Source: Shewanella gelidimarina
GTDB taxonomy: Bacteria > Pseudomonadota > Gammaproteobacteria > Enterobacterales > Shewanellaceae
Reading direction: 5' to 3'
Assembly (NCBI RefSeq): GCF_023283945.1
Contig: NZ_JAKIKW010000006.1
Span: 62,001 to 126,000, forward strand
Length of the DNA stretch: 64,000 bases
Part shown: one piece after another, positions 10,389 through 18,898 of the stretch
Layout of the letters: each line of letters begins with the position of its first letter
Position numbering within the stretch: position 1 is the stretch's first letter
Notes under the pieces: model-generated
The model's database searches: none
What the model was told of the DNA's origin: nothing
The model's input: only the letters and a program-made list of their open reading frames with translations
Program-made: the position numbers and the translations under genes

Positions 10389-11579
10389 ATGCGAATTTCT
10401 ACCGCACAAATGTTTCATCAAAACATTAATAGTGTGACGCAAAAACAGTCACAAACTAGTCAGATCATTGAACAGTTATCAACGGGGAAAAGGGTCAATA
10501 CAGCCGGAGATGATCCCGTGGCGGCTGTCGGTATAGATAACTTGAAGCAACAAAATGCAATGGTTGATCAGTTTCTAAAGAATATTGATTATGCGACGAA
10601 TCGCTTATCTGTATCAGAAAGTAAGCTTGGCAGTGCTGAAACTGTGACCAGTAGTATCAGAGAACAAGTGTTGCGGGCGGTAAACGGCACATTATCGGAT
10701 TCCGATCGGCAAACTGTTGCCGATGAAATGCGTGGCGGCTTAGAAGAGTTAATGGCAATTGCTAACAGCAAAGATGAGTCTGGTAACTATCTATTCGGCG
10801 GCTTTAATACTAATAATCAACCATTTGAGTTCGATGCCAGTGGTAATGCCATTTATAACGGTGACAGTGGTGTACGAGGCAGTATCGTGGCTACTGGTGT
10901 GACTGTCGGAGCCAATATTCCAGGTGATTTAGCTTTTATGAACGCTGCGAATAGCTTAGGTGATTATGGCGTCAATTATTTGGCCTCTCAAACCGGTGAG
11001 TTCACCGTTCAAAGCGCTAAAGTGACAAATTCCATAACACATGTTGCTGATACATATACCTTCACTATGATTGGTAACGATTTAGAAGTCAGAGATTCTA
11101 CAAATGCGCTAGTGACAACAGAGACCAATTTCGATCCCAAAAAACCGGTCTCGTTTAATGGTATCGAAGTGAAGATCGACGGCATGCCTGCATCTGGCGA
11201 TGCTTTCACTATGGATCATAAGCCTGAAGTGAGCCTGCTCGATACCATCAATAGTGCCATAGCCCTGATTGAAGATCCTAATAAGGTAAATACTCAATCA
11301 GGAAAATCAGAGTTGGCACAAATGTTGAATGATATTGATAGTGGTATGGATCAACTCAATGTTGCAAGGGGTGTTGCGGGAAATAGCTTAAAGAGTTTAG
11401 AAAGCTATGGGACGTCACATGATGATGAGAAGATTATAAATAACTCAGCATTATCCATGTTGGAAGATTTGGATTATGCCGAGGCGATAACGCAGTTAGA
11501 GCAGCAACAACAAGCTCTTAGTGCTGCATCAAGCGTATTTACTAAGGTGGGCACTGTATCGCTGTTTGATTATATCTAA
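10389..11579 (+). CDS. flgL: hook-filament junction protein FlgL
   Basis: HAP3, 396 residues, the second junction protein. The N-terminus MRISTAQMFHQNINSVTQKQ with IIEQLSTGKRVNTAGDDPVA, and the C-terminal LDYAEAITQLEQQQQALSAA, are flagellin-like D0/D1 regions. It is the last gene of the flgF-flgL series before the flagellins. Confidence 0.96.
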   Translation: MRISTAQMFHQNINSVTQKQSQTSQIIEQLSTGKRVNTAGDDPVAAVGIDNLKQQNAMVDQFLKNIDYATNRLSVSESKLGSAETVTSSIREQVLRAVNGTLSDSDRQTVADEMRGGLEELMAIANSKDESGNYLFGGFNTNNQPFEFDASGNAIYNGDSGVRGSIVATGVTVGANIPGDLAFMNAANSLGDYGVNYLASQTGEFTVQSAKVTNSITHVADTYTFTMIGNDLEVRDSTNALVTTETNFDPKKPVSFNGIEVKIDGMPASGDAFTMDHKPEVSLLDTINSAIALIEDPNKVNTQSGKSELAQMLNDIDSGMDQLNVARGVAGNSLKSLESYGTSHDDEKIINNSALSMLEDLDYAEAITQLEQQQQALSAASSVFTKVGTVSLFDYI

Positions 11580-11671
11580 GAGCTAGTACCACCTAAATAA
11601 TTTGAATGTAAATTAACCGAAATTAGCCAAGTCTGAAGTCTTGGCAATCAATTAAGACAGAGGATATAAAA

Positions 11672-12493
11672 ATGGCTATTACTGTTAATACCAATGTGAC
11701 ATCGATGAAAGCGCAAAAAAACTTAAATACATCAAGTCAAGGCTTGTCGACATCAATGGAGCGTTTATCCAGTGGTCTTCGTATTAATAGTGCAAAAGAC
11801 GATGCAGCCGGCCTTGCTATTTCTAACCGCTTAGACTCGCAAGTGCGTGGTTTAGAAGTGGGTATGCGTAACGCTAACGATGCGATTTCAATTGCGCAAA
11901 TATCAGAAGGTGCAATGCAAGAGCAAACTAACATGCTCCAGCGTATGCGTGACCTTACCATCCAAGCAGAAAATGGTTCAAACAGCCCTGACGATTTAGT
12001 CACGATTAAAAATGAAATAACGGCGCTTTCGTCAGAGATCACTGCTATTGCTGACTCTACTGCTTTCGGTAACACTAAATTAATGTCGGGTGGTTTTACT
12101 GCCGGTAAATCATTTCAAGTGGGTCATCAAAATGGTGAAAACATTGAGGTAAAGGTCGATAGAATGACAGCCTCTTCACTTGGTGTAAGTAGTCTATCGG
12201 TGGGAGCCGCAGCTGATCGTACAACATCATTAACCAATATCGACGCAGCAATTAAAAAAATAGATGGCCAACGTGCAGAGCTTGGTGCTGTTCAAAACCG
12301 TCTATCACATAACATTAGTAACAGTGCTAATACACAAGCTAACGTGGCTGATGCTAAGAGCCGTATCGTTGATGTGGATTTCGCGAAAGAAACAGCAACA
12401 ATGACTAAGAACCAAGTACTACAGCAGACGGGTTCAGCCATGCTGGCACAAGCAAACCAACTGCCACAAGTGGCATTATCGTTACTAGGCTAA
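11672..12493 (+). CDS. flaA: flagellin (first copy)
   Basis: Filament subunit of 273 residues, almost entirely conserved D0/D1 with a short central region. The N-terminus [20 protein letters not shown] with [20 protein letters not shown], and the C-terminus [20 protein letters not shown], are classical flagellin. It is nearly identical to the gene at 12793, including long stretches of DNA, so the pair is a recent or homogenised duplication. No convincing sigma-28 element is visible upstream. A hairpin terminator follows. The symbol flaA is by analogy with Shewanella naming. Confidence 0.95.
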   Translation: MAITVNTNVTSMKAQKNLNTSSQGLSTSMERLSSGLRINSAKDDAAGLAISNRLDSQVRGLEVGMRNANDAISIAQISEGAMQEQTNMLQRMRDLTIQAENGSNSPDDLVTIKNEITALSSEITAIADSTAFGNTKLMSGGFTAGKSFQVGHQNGENIEVKVDRMTASSLGVSSLSVGAAADRTTSLTNIDAAIKKIDGQRAELGAVQNRLSHNISNSANTQANVADAKSRIVDVDFAKETATMTKNQVLQQTGSAMLAQANQLPQVALSLLG

Positions 12494-12561
12494 TCTATAG
12501 CCATATCTATTACGAGTATGTTAACTCAATTTAATAGGTAAAATCATGTTTAATGAAATAA

Positions 12562-12603
12562 CCCATACTCAATGCGAAAGCAGGGAGTGTGGGTTTTCTT
12601 TTT
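12562..12603 (+). terminator. terminator after first flagellin
   Basis: CCCATACTC (12562-12570) pairs with GAGTGTGGG (12585-12593; one G-U pair) and is followed by TTTTCTTTTTT. Confidence 0.8.
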
Positions 12604-12685
12604 TAGAGCTTGCTATAATCGGCTGCTATTAAGTAATTGTATTTAAAGGGATAAAAAAATAAACAATAAAATATTTAAAATCAGC

Positions 12686-12712
12686 TAAAGAATAAAAAAA
12701 TGCTGCCGTTAA
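12686..12712 (+). promoter_or_regulatory. sigma-28 (FliA) promoter of second flagellin
   Basis: TAAAGAAT (12686-12693), 11 bp, GCCGTTAA (12705-12712) fits the enteric-type sigma-28 pattern TAAAGTTT-N11-GCCGATAA closely. It lies about 80 bp before the flagellin ATG at 12793. Confidence 0.8.
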
Positions 12713-12792
12713 AGTTACTGTAACCCAATAGACCCGCCTGGCGTAAATAGACAGGCAAGTTTTAAAGCCAGGCACTTAAGAGGAATCAAATT

Positions 12793-13611
12793 ATGGCTAT
12801 TACAGTAAACACCAACGTTACTTCAATGAAAGCACAAAAGAACTTGAATGCATCTAGTCAAGGTTTGGCAACCTCTATGGAGCGTTTATCAAGTGGTCTT
12901 CGTATTAATGGTGCGAAGGATGATGCTGCTGGTCTAGCTATCTCTAACCGTTTGGACTCGCAAGTGCGTGGTCTAGAAGTGGGTATGCGTAACGCTAACG
13001 ATGCAATTTCAATCGCACAGATTTCTGAAGGTGCAATGCAAGAGCAAACTAACATGCTCCAGCGTATGCGAGACCTTACCATCCAAGCAGAAAATGGTTC
13101 AAACAGTGCTGATGATTTAGCCACGATTAAAAATGAAATAACGGCGCTTTCGTCAGAGATCACCGCTATTGCTGATACGACCGCATTTGGTAACACTAAA
13201 TTAATGTCGGGTGGTTTTACTGCCGGTAAATCATTTCAAGTGGGTCATCAAAATGGAGAAAACATTGATGTAAAGGTCGATAGAATGACGGCCTCTTCAC
13301 TGGGTGTAAGTGGTCTATCGGTGGGAGCCGCAGCTGATCGTACAACATCTTTAACCAATATCGACGCAGCAATTAAAAAAATCGATGGCCAACGTGCAGA
13401 GCTTGGTGCGGTTCAAAACCGTCTATCACATAACATTAGTAACAGTGCTAATACACAGGCTAACGTGGCTGATGCTAAGAGCCGTATCGTTGATGTGGAT
13501 TTCGCGAAAGAAACAGCAACAATGACTAAGAACCAAGTACTACAGCAGACGGGTTCAGCCATGCTGGCACAAGCGAATCAACTACCACAAGTAGCGTTAT
13601 CTCTGCTTTAA
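12793..13611 (+). CDS. flaB: flagellin (second copy)
   Basis: Flagellin of 272 residues, differing from the upstream copy by only about a dozen residues (for example SAKDD versus GAKDD, EVKVD versus DVKVD) and lacking the final Gly. It has the same D0/D1 architecture. It is preceded by a clear sigma-28 promoter and the ribosome site AAGAGGAA, and followed by a strong terminator, so it can be transcribed alone. It may be the main filament subunit, but this is inference. Confidence 0.95.
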   Translation: MAITVNTNVTSMKAQKNLNASSQGLATSMERLSSGLRINGAKDDAAGLAISNRLDSQVRGLEVGMRNANDAISIAQISEGAMQEQTNMLQRMRDLTIQAENGSNSADDLATIKNEITALSSEITAIADTTAFGNTKLMSGGFTAGKSFQVGHQNGENIDVKVDRMTASSLGVSGLSVGAAADRTTSLTNIDAAIKKIDGQRAELGAVQNRLSHNISNSANTQANVADAKSRIVDVDFAKETATMTKNQVLQQTGSAMLAQANQLPQVALSLL

Positions 13612-13639
13612 TATAGCGAATTAATGTCTAGGCAGTATT

Positions 13640-13678
13640 AAAGGGGAGATTCGTCATGGATCTCCCCTTTATTGTTTT
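13640..13678 (+). terminator. terminator after second flagellin
   Basis: An 11-bp perfect stem AAAGGGGAGAT / ATCTCCCCTTT (13640-13650, 13660-13670) with a 9-nt loop, followed by a T-rich tail. Confidence 0.88.
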
Positions 13679-13737
13679 ATATTCCAGATAGAACCGTCTA
13701 AATGACATAGCTAGAATAACTTTTATTGAGGTGAAGT

Positions 13738-14151
13738 ATGACAATGGATGTAAATTTCGCTGGTTCCACAATAGCGGTAACGGCTTACATAGCACCGACA
13801 GGCAAGCCGGTAGAGCAATCAAAAATATTAAATAACGACAGTACGTTTGATCCGGCCAACGTTGATGAAGCCGAGCAATCCATTGGAGCCGATAAAGCGC
13901 TGCAGGGGAAAGAGGGTGAAGCAGGCAATGCTGAAGACCTCAATACGCTGACGGCTGAGCTTACCGATATGATGTCGTTGATGCGCAAAGGACTTGCATT
14001 TACCGTTGACGACCGCTCTGGCCGCAATGTGGTGAGTGTAATGGATGTAGACTCTGGTGAGTTGATCCGTCAGATCCCTAATGAAGAAGCGCTAGAATTA
14101 GCCAAAAAATTTGCAGAAGTGGCGGGGTTCTTGCTTAAAACAGAGGCGTAA
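13738..14151 (+). CDS. flaG: flagellar protein FlaG
   Basis: A 137-residue protein of the FlaG family, small proteins encoded between flagellin and fliD that affect filament length. The variable acidic N-terminus is followed by the family core KGLAFTVDDRSGRNVVSVMD and GELIRQIPNEEALELAKKF (about residues 80-130). The start follows GAGGTGAAGT. A second in-frame ATG lies two codons downstream. Confidence 0.92.
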   Translation: MTMDVNFAGSTIAVTAYIAPTGKPVEQSKILNNDSTFDPANVDEAEQSIGADKALQGKEGEAGNAEDLNTLTAELTDMMSLMRKGLAFTVDDRSGRNVVSVMDVDSGELIRQIPNEEALELAKKFAEVAGFLLKTEA

Positions 14152-14193
14152 TTACTAGCGTCAATAAATTTGTATGTTGTCTAGGAGGCAAGT

Positions 14194-15561
14194 ATGGCAT
14201 TAACAGCAACAGGTATTGGTTCAGGGTTAGACATTAACAAGATTGTTGGTGTGCTCGTCGATGCTGAAAAATTACCTAAAGAAGCCATATTCGATAAAAA
14301 AGAACAAACCATTGACGCTAAGGTCTCTGCTATAGGCACACTCAAGAGTCAGTTATCTACCTTTCAAGACGCGCTTGAAAAGCTCAGTGATCCAGCAGCG
14401 CTTAATATTAGAAAAGTGTCTACTGGTGAGAGCAGTTACTTTAGCGCTACCGCAGATGAATCGGCGCAGAAGGGCACCTATCAGATTGAAGTTGAACAAC
14501 TTGCTAAGACTCATAAAGTTGCCGGTGCTAATGTTGCGAACTCAGCCCTGCCTGTTGGCCAAGGCTCGCTGGATCTCTCAGTAAACGGTGAATCATTTTC
14601 TGTGGCGGTAGAGGCAACAGATTCATTAGAAATGATGGCTAATAAAATTAATGATTCATCCGATAATCCTGGTGTTACCGCGACGATTATTACCAGTGAT
14701 GGCGGTAGCCGTCTGGTATTGAGTTCTGATGAGTCAGGTGTTGATAATCAGGTCAATATCACTGCAACCGATACGGTTGGCAGCGGGCTAAATGATATGT
14801 TTGGTGGGGCCAACTTATCGACGTTACAAGCTGCACAAAATGCGGTGTTGTATATTGATGGCCAAAAAGTGACCTCGCAAAGTAATGATGTTGATAATGC
14901 GATTACGGGTGTGACTCTTTCACTCACTGATGCGGACTTAACTAAGTCATCAATCCTCAAGATTGAGCAAGATGACAAAGCTGTTAAAGAAAACGTTAAA
15001 GCTTTTGTTGAAGCCTATAACACTTTAGTTGGATCTATCGATAAATTGTCGAATTATGACGTTGAAAAAAAGGTGTCGGCAGCGTTACAAGGCGATTCAA
15101 TGATCCGTGCCATAGAATCGCAAATGCGTAATATGATCAGTAATCGAGTCGATGTGGATGGTGAAACTGTTGCTTTATATGACATAGGCGTTGAAGTCGA
15201 TCGCTATGGCAAAATGTCGGTGAATGATACTAGGCTTGATAAGGCAATTGCTGAAGATATGGATTTAGTATCAGGGTTATTCTCTACCCCGGATAAAGGT
15301 ATCGCTAGCAGTCTTGACAGCTTGGTGGAAAGCTATGTAAAAACGGGTGGGTTGATCGACACTCGTGACAATGCATTGACCAGTGATAAAAGCAGATTAG
15401 ATGATCAGCGAGAATCTTTTTCATTGAAGATGGAAATGCTCGAAGCTCGTCTTTTTAAGCAGTTTAATGCGATGGATTTAATCGTAGGCCAGCTCAATAA
15501 GCAGAGTGAGGGACTTACGGACAGATTAAAATCTCTGCCAGGTGTTGTTCGTAAATCGTAA
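14194..15561 (+). CDS. fliD: flagellar filament cap protein FliD
   Basis: HAP2, 455 residues, which caps the filament tip and folds incoming flagellin. The N-terminus ALTATGIGSGLDINKIVGVL is the family signature, followed by the FliD N domain and the FliD C domain (KAFVEAYNTLVGSIDKLSNY, about residues 270-290; end region KQFNAMDLIVGQLNKQSEGL). The ribosome site is AGGAGG at 14183-14188. Chaperone genes follow directly. Confidence 0.96.
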   Translation: MALTATGIGSGLDINKIVGVLVDAEKLPKEAIFDKKEQTIDAKVSAIGTLKSQLSTFQDALEKLSDPAALNIRKVSTGESSYFSATADESAQKGTYQIEVEQLAKTHKVAGANVANSALPVGQGSLDLSVNGESFSVAVEATDSLEMMANKINDSSDNPGVTATIITSDGGSRLVLSSDESGVDNQVNITATDTVGSGLNDMFGGANLSTLQAAQNAVLYIDGQKVTSQSNDVDNAITGVTLSLTDADLTKSSILKIEQDDKAVKENVKAFVEAYNTLVGSIDKLSNYDVEKKVSAALQGDSMIRAIESQMRNMISNRVDVDGETVALYDIGVEVDRYGKMSVNDTRLDKAIAEDMDLVSGLFSTPDKGIASSLDSLVESYVKTGGLIDTRDNALTSDKSRLDDQRESFSLKMEMLEARLFKQFNAMDLIVGQLNKQSEGLTDRLKSLPGVVRKS

Positions 15562-15583
15562 GGTATTTTAGGAGGCAAGTGAG

Positions 15584-15901
15584 TTGCAATCTTTGTCAGA
15601 GTTAAATATTAAATTAGTTGAAGTACTGAAAGAATTACAGATTGTAGCAGTTGAAGATGAAACTAGCGACGAGTTGGTATTATCTTTGCATGTTATGGTG
15701 GGGGAGCGTCAACTTTTACTTGTGAGTGTCTTTGAAAATGCAAGTATTGAAGATGCTATTGAGATGGAAAAGCAACTTGGGCTTACTAAAGTATTTGAGG
15801 CACAAGCAAAAACCATCTTGAAACATCGCCAAACGCTATTGCATGCAGGACGTAAAAGTAAACGACAGCTAAATGTTTATAAAGCTATAGATACAAATTA
15901 G
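15584..15901 (+). CDS. small FliT-like flagellar chaperone
   Basis: A 105-residue, largely helical protein between fliD and fliS, the usual place of FliT/FlaI-type chaperones that bind FliD. Sequence resemblance to enteric FliT is too weak to see by eye, so the role is inferred from position and size. The start is TTG at 15584, with GGAGG at 15571-15575. Confidence 0.65.
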   Translation: MQSLSELNIKLVEVLKELQIVAVEDETSDELVLSLHVMVGERQLLLVSVFENASIEDAIEMEKQLGLTKVFEAQAKTILKHRQTLLHAGRKSKRQLNVYKAIDTN

Positions 15902-15911
15902 GTAGGTTTTA

Positions 15912-16322
15912 ATGAGAAGATCACTTCAATCATATCGTAAGGTTTCATTAGACAGTGAAATTTCAGTTGCTTCACCACATCGTATTATTCAGATGATGTT
16001 TGATGGGGCACTACAACGTCTTGCACAGAGTCGCTATGCGATTGAAAATAATGACTTACAAAGTAAAGGAGTTTATGTTGGCAAGGCTATAGGTATTATA
16101 ACGGGGCTAAATAACAGTCTTAATATGGATGCTGGTGGAGACGTATCTCAAAATTTGAGTGATCTTTATGACTTTATGTTGCGTCGTATTACGGAAGCAA
16201 ACGCCAATAATGATGCTAAAGCTTTGGATGATGTTAGTGATATATTGAGAACCATTAAAGAAGGATGGGACGCCATACCTTCAGACAAACACCACATTGA
16301 TTCATATGCAGGTATGAGCTGA
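15912..16322 (+). CDS. fliS: flagellin export chaperone FliS
   Basis: A 136-residue cytoplasmic chaperone that keeps flagellin unpolymerised. Signatures are SPHRIIQMMFDGALQRLAQS (about 20-39), INGLN-like ITGLNNSLNMDAGGDVSQNL, and LYDFMLRRITEANANND. It is the last gene of the fliD group. Confidence 0.95.
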   Translation: MRRSLQSYRKVSLDSEISVASPHRIIQMMFDGALQRLAQSRYAIENNDLQSKGVYVGKAIGIITGLNNSLNMDAGGDVSQNLSDLYDFMLRRITEANANNDAKALDDVSDILRTIKEGWDAIPSDKHHIDSYAGMS

Positions 16323-16493
16323 TTTTACTTAACGAGAAAGAAAAATACGGCTCTCCTTTTTGACATCTGTCAAAATACTGTCGATGCCAAATTGGCGAGT
16401 GCTGAGTTTTTAAGCAAAATAGATCCTGTTTATCATAAACTTCATCAGAGGCTTGCTAATGGCGAGCCGATAATACACTATTCAGTTTGGTAG
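16323..16493 (+). other. open stretch after fliS, possible gene remnant
   Basis: Directly after the fliS stop and in the same frame, 56 codons are open without a conventional start codon. The product reads like a protein (for example AEFLSKIDPVYHKLHQRLAN) and ends IIHYSVW. It could be the decayed 3' part of a lost gene, or chance. No family is recognised. Confidence 0.25.
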
Positions 16494-16595
16494 TGGATTT
16501 GAAGGTATTTCTTTGAGAAGCTACCGGCTTTAAATAATAAGCAACTAACACTAATAATTAATGCGCTGATACATATAAGCCTAACGGCCTTCGGA

Positions 16596-18029
16596 ATGAT
16601 GCAAAAAGATCAACGAATTCTACTTGTCGGTAACCAGTCAGAGCGAATTAATCGCTTGTCATGTGTTTTTGAGTTTTTAGGTGAGCAAGTCGAGTTAGTC
16701 GGTTTCGATAAACTTGAGTTGCATACAAAACAAGCGCGTTTTCGTGCGATTGTTTTGCCCGCTGAAGCTCAATCAAAAGAACTTATTCAGTCTTTGGCTG
16801 GAGCGCTTCCGTGGCAGCCATTTTTGCTGCTGGGTGACGTTGCCGATGTTAAAGCCTCGAATATTCTTGGCTGTATCGAAGAACCACTAAATTATCCTCA
16901 GCTCACTGAGTTACTTCACTTCTGCCAAGTTTTTGGCCAAGTGAAGCGAGCTGATGTGCCTACCAGTGCCAATCAAACAAAACTGTTTCGCAGCCTCGTT
17001 GGCCGCAGTGAAGGTATCGCTAACGTGCGCCACCTCATTAGCCAAGTTGCCAGTTCTGAAGCCACAGTGTTAATCCTTGGGCAATCAGGTACAGGTAAAG
17101 AGGTTGTAGCACGAAATATTCATTATATTTCAGAGCGCCGCGATGGACCCTTTATTCCAGTTAACTGTGGTGCAATACCGGCAGAATTGTTAGAAAGCGA
17201 GTTGTTTGGCCACGAGAAAGGCTCATTTACCGGTGCAATTAGTGCCCGTAAAGGTCGATTCGAATTAGCAGAAAAAGGCACTCTGTTTCTTGATGAAATA
17301 GGCGACATGCCGCTGCAAATGCAAGTTAAGCTGCTACGTGTATTACAAGAGCGAGTGTTTGAACGTGTGGGTGGCAGTAAGTCTATTGCAGCTGACGTTC
17401 GAGTTGTTGCGGCGACACATAGAAATCTTGAAAACATGATTGAAGAGGGTAGCTTTAGAGAAGATCTCTATTACCGCTTGAATGTGTTTCCAATAGAAAT
17501 GCCTGCTTTGTGTGAACGCAAAGAAGATATTCCATTATTATTGCAAGAACTGGTTAGCCGAGTGTATAACGAAGGCCGTGGCCGAGTGCGTTTTACTCAA
17601 AGAGGCATAGAGTCGCTTAAAGAGCATGCATGGTCTGGTAACGTTCGTGAGTTATCCAACTTAGTCGAGCGCTTAACCATCTTGTACCCCGGTGGACTGG
17701 TTGATGTTAATGACTTACCGATTAAGTATCGTCATATTGATGTACCAGAATATTGTATAGAAGTCAGTGAAGAGGAGCTTGAGCGTGATGCGCTAGCCTC
17801 TATCTTTAATGATGACGAGCCTATTGAGATACCTGAGTCTCGCTTCCCAAGTGAGCTGCCTCCTGAAGGGGTTAACTTAAAAGATCTGCTGGCTGAGCTT
17901 GAAATCGACATGATTAGACAAGCATTAGATCAGCAAGATAACGTGGTTGCCCGCGCAGCTGAAATGCTCGGTATTCGCCGTACAACGCTGGTTGAGAAAA
18001 TGCGTAAATATGGTTTAGGTAAAGATTAA
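16596..18029 (+). CDS. flrA: flagellar master regulator FlrA (sigma-54 activator)
   Basis: A 477-residue bacterial enhancer-binding protein at the top of the polar flagellar hierarchy (FlrA/FleQ family). An N-terminal receiver-like domain (1-130) lacks the usual phospho-acceptor Asp. The AAA+ domain has Walker A GQSGTGKE from residue 162, a sigma-54 contact loop GSFTGA from residue 209 (the usual form is GAFTGA), and Walker B LFLDEIGD. The C-terminal HTH includes VVARAAEMLGIRRTTLVEKM. It is expected to activate flrBC and the early sigma-54 promoters here. No sigma-54 element is seen upstream of flrA itself. The stop codon abuts a long repeat array. Confidence 0.95.
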   Translation: MMQKDQRILLVGNQSERINRLSCVFEFLGEQVELVGFDKLELHTKQARFRAIVLPAEAQSKELIQSLAGALPWQPFLLLGDVADVKASNILGCIEEPLNYPQLTELLHFCQVFGQVKRADVPTSANQTKLFRSLVGRSEGIANVRHLISQVASSEATVLILGQSGTGKEVVARNIHYISERRDGPFIPVNCGAIPAELLESELFGHEKGSFTGAISARKGRFELAEKGTLFLDEIGDMPLQMQVKLLRVLQERVFERVGGSKSIAADVRVVAATHRNLENMIEEGSFREDLYYRLNVFPIEMPALCERKEDIPLLLQELVSRVYNEGRGRVRFTQRGIESLKEHAWSGNVRELSNLVERLTILYPGGLVDVNDLPIKYRHIDVPEYCIEVSEEELERDALASIFNDDEPIEIPESRFPSELPPEGVNLKDLLAELEIDMIRQALDQQDNVVARAAEMLGIRRTTLVEKMRKYGLGKD

Positions 18030-18625
18030 AAGCCGGTAAAAGCTGAGATGGTTTAAAGCCGGTTCGAGCAGAGATGGTACAAGCTAAGACGGTGAAGCCA
18101 AGACGATTAAAGCTGAGATGGTAAAAATCGATTAAGAGCCGGTTTAAAGACGGTACAAGCTGAGACGGTGGAAATCGGTTAAGAGCCGGTTTTAAGACGG
18201 TACAAGCCAAGACGATTCAAGCTGAGATGGTTTAAAGCCGGATAATGCAGAGACGATACAAGCAGAGACGATAAAAATCGGTTTAAAGCCGATTTAAAGA
18301 CGGTACAAGCTGAGACGGTTTAAAGCCGGTTCGAGCAGAGACGGTGAAAATCGGTTAAGAGCCGATTTAAAGACGGTACAAGCTGAGACGGTGAAAATCG
18401 ATTAAAAGCCGATTAAAAGCCGGTTCGAGCAGAGATGGTGAAAATCGGTTAAGAGCCGATTAAAAGACGATACAAGCTAAGACGGTGAAAATCGATTAAA
18501 AATCGATTAAAAGCCGATTAAAAGCCGGATAGTGCTGAGATGGTTTAAAGCCGGTTCAAGCAGAGATGCTACAAGCTAAGACGATTCGAGCTGAGATGGT
18601 ACGAGCTAATTATAAGCACTGATTT
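18030..18625 (+). repeat. directional short-repeat array, forward, after flrA
   Basis: About 600 bp directly after the flrA stop consists of imperfect 10-15-bp modules: AAGCTGAGACGGT, TTAAAGCCGGTT, CGAGCAGAGACGGT, GAAAATCGGTTAAG, AGCCGATT. Some neighbours form hairpins such as AAATCGG-N7-CCGATTT (18275-18295, 18348-18368). No coding frame is convincing. It lies between the flrA stop and a terminator, so it would be transcribed as a long 3' UTR. Confidence 0.85.
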
Positions 18626-18633
18626 AAAATTAG

Positions 18634-18666
18634 AAAGCCAGAAGCATAGCTCCTGGCTTTTTTTGT
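18634..18666 (+). terminator. terminator after flrA and its repeat array
   Basis: AAAGCCAG (18634-18641) pairs with CTGGCTTT (18653-18660), with an inner AGC/GCT pairing, followed by TTTTT. Confidence 0.8.
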
Positions 18667-18687
18667 TTTTTTGTTTTTTGTTTTAAT

Positions 18688-18732
18688 CTTTTCCTGCTTT
18701 TCCTGCTTTTCCTGCTTTTCCTGCTTTTCCCG
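18688..18732 (+). repeat. 9-bp tandem repeat (CTTTTCCTG)
   Basis: Four exact units of CTTTTCCTG (18688-18723) plus a variant CTTTTCCCG (18724-18732). The same tandem occurs with more copies before fliE. Confidence 0.9.
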
Positions 18733-18840
18733 TAAGCGAAGCGTCCGTCTTTGCCTGTTTCGTCTTAGCTCTATTCGTTTTTTCACCGTTCATCTTAGCT
18801 TGTTTCATCTTAGCTTTATTCTGCTTTCCTAGTGCCTTCC
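18733..18840 (-). repeat. directional short-repeat array, reversed, before flrB
   Basis: Read on the minus strand this shows the same modules as the forward array (AAGCTAAGATGAA, GAGCTAAGACGAA, CAAAGACGGACGCTTCGC). The array therefore flips orientation across the terminator at 18634. It includes GTAAGCGAAGCG, which recurs elsewhere in the window. Confidence 0.8.
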
Positions 18841-18845
18841 TAAGT

Positions 18846-18860
18846 TGGCACAAAACCTGC
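18846..18860 (+). promoter_or_regulatory. sigma-54 promoter of flrB
   Basis: TGGCAC (18846-18851), 5 bp, CTGC (18857-18860); GG and GC are 12 bp apart. It lies 38 bp before the flrB ATG. Confidence 0.82.
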
Positions 18861-18898
18861 TTCACCCCCTCAAATGCAGTTTTTTTGACGGAGTCATA

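Noticed and set aside
11595..11640. Sigma-28 promoter for the first flagellin
   Set aside because: TAAAT-type -35 stretches are present but no GCCGATAA-like -10 at the correct spacing.
17914..18210. Minus-strand ORF across the flrA end and repeat array
   Set aside because: Composed of array modules read backwards and antisense to conserved flrA codons.
18845..18898. Upstream TTG start for flrB
   Set aside because: It overlaps the sigma-54 promoter; ATG 18899 has a good ribosome site and family-like start.
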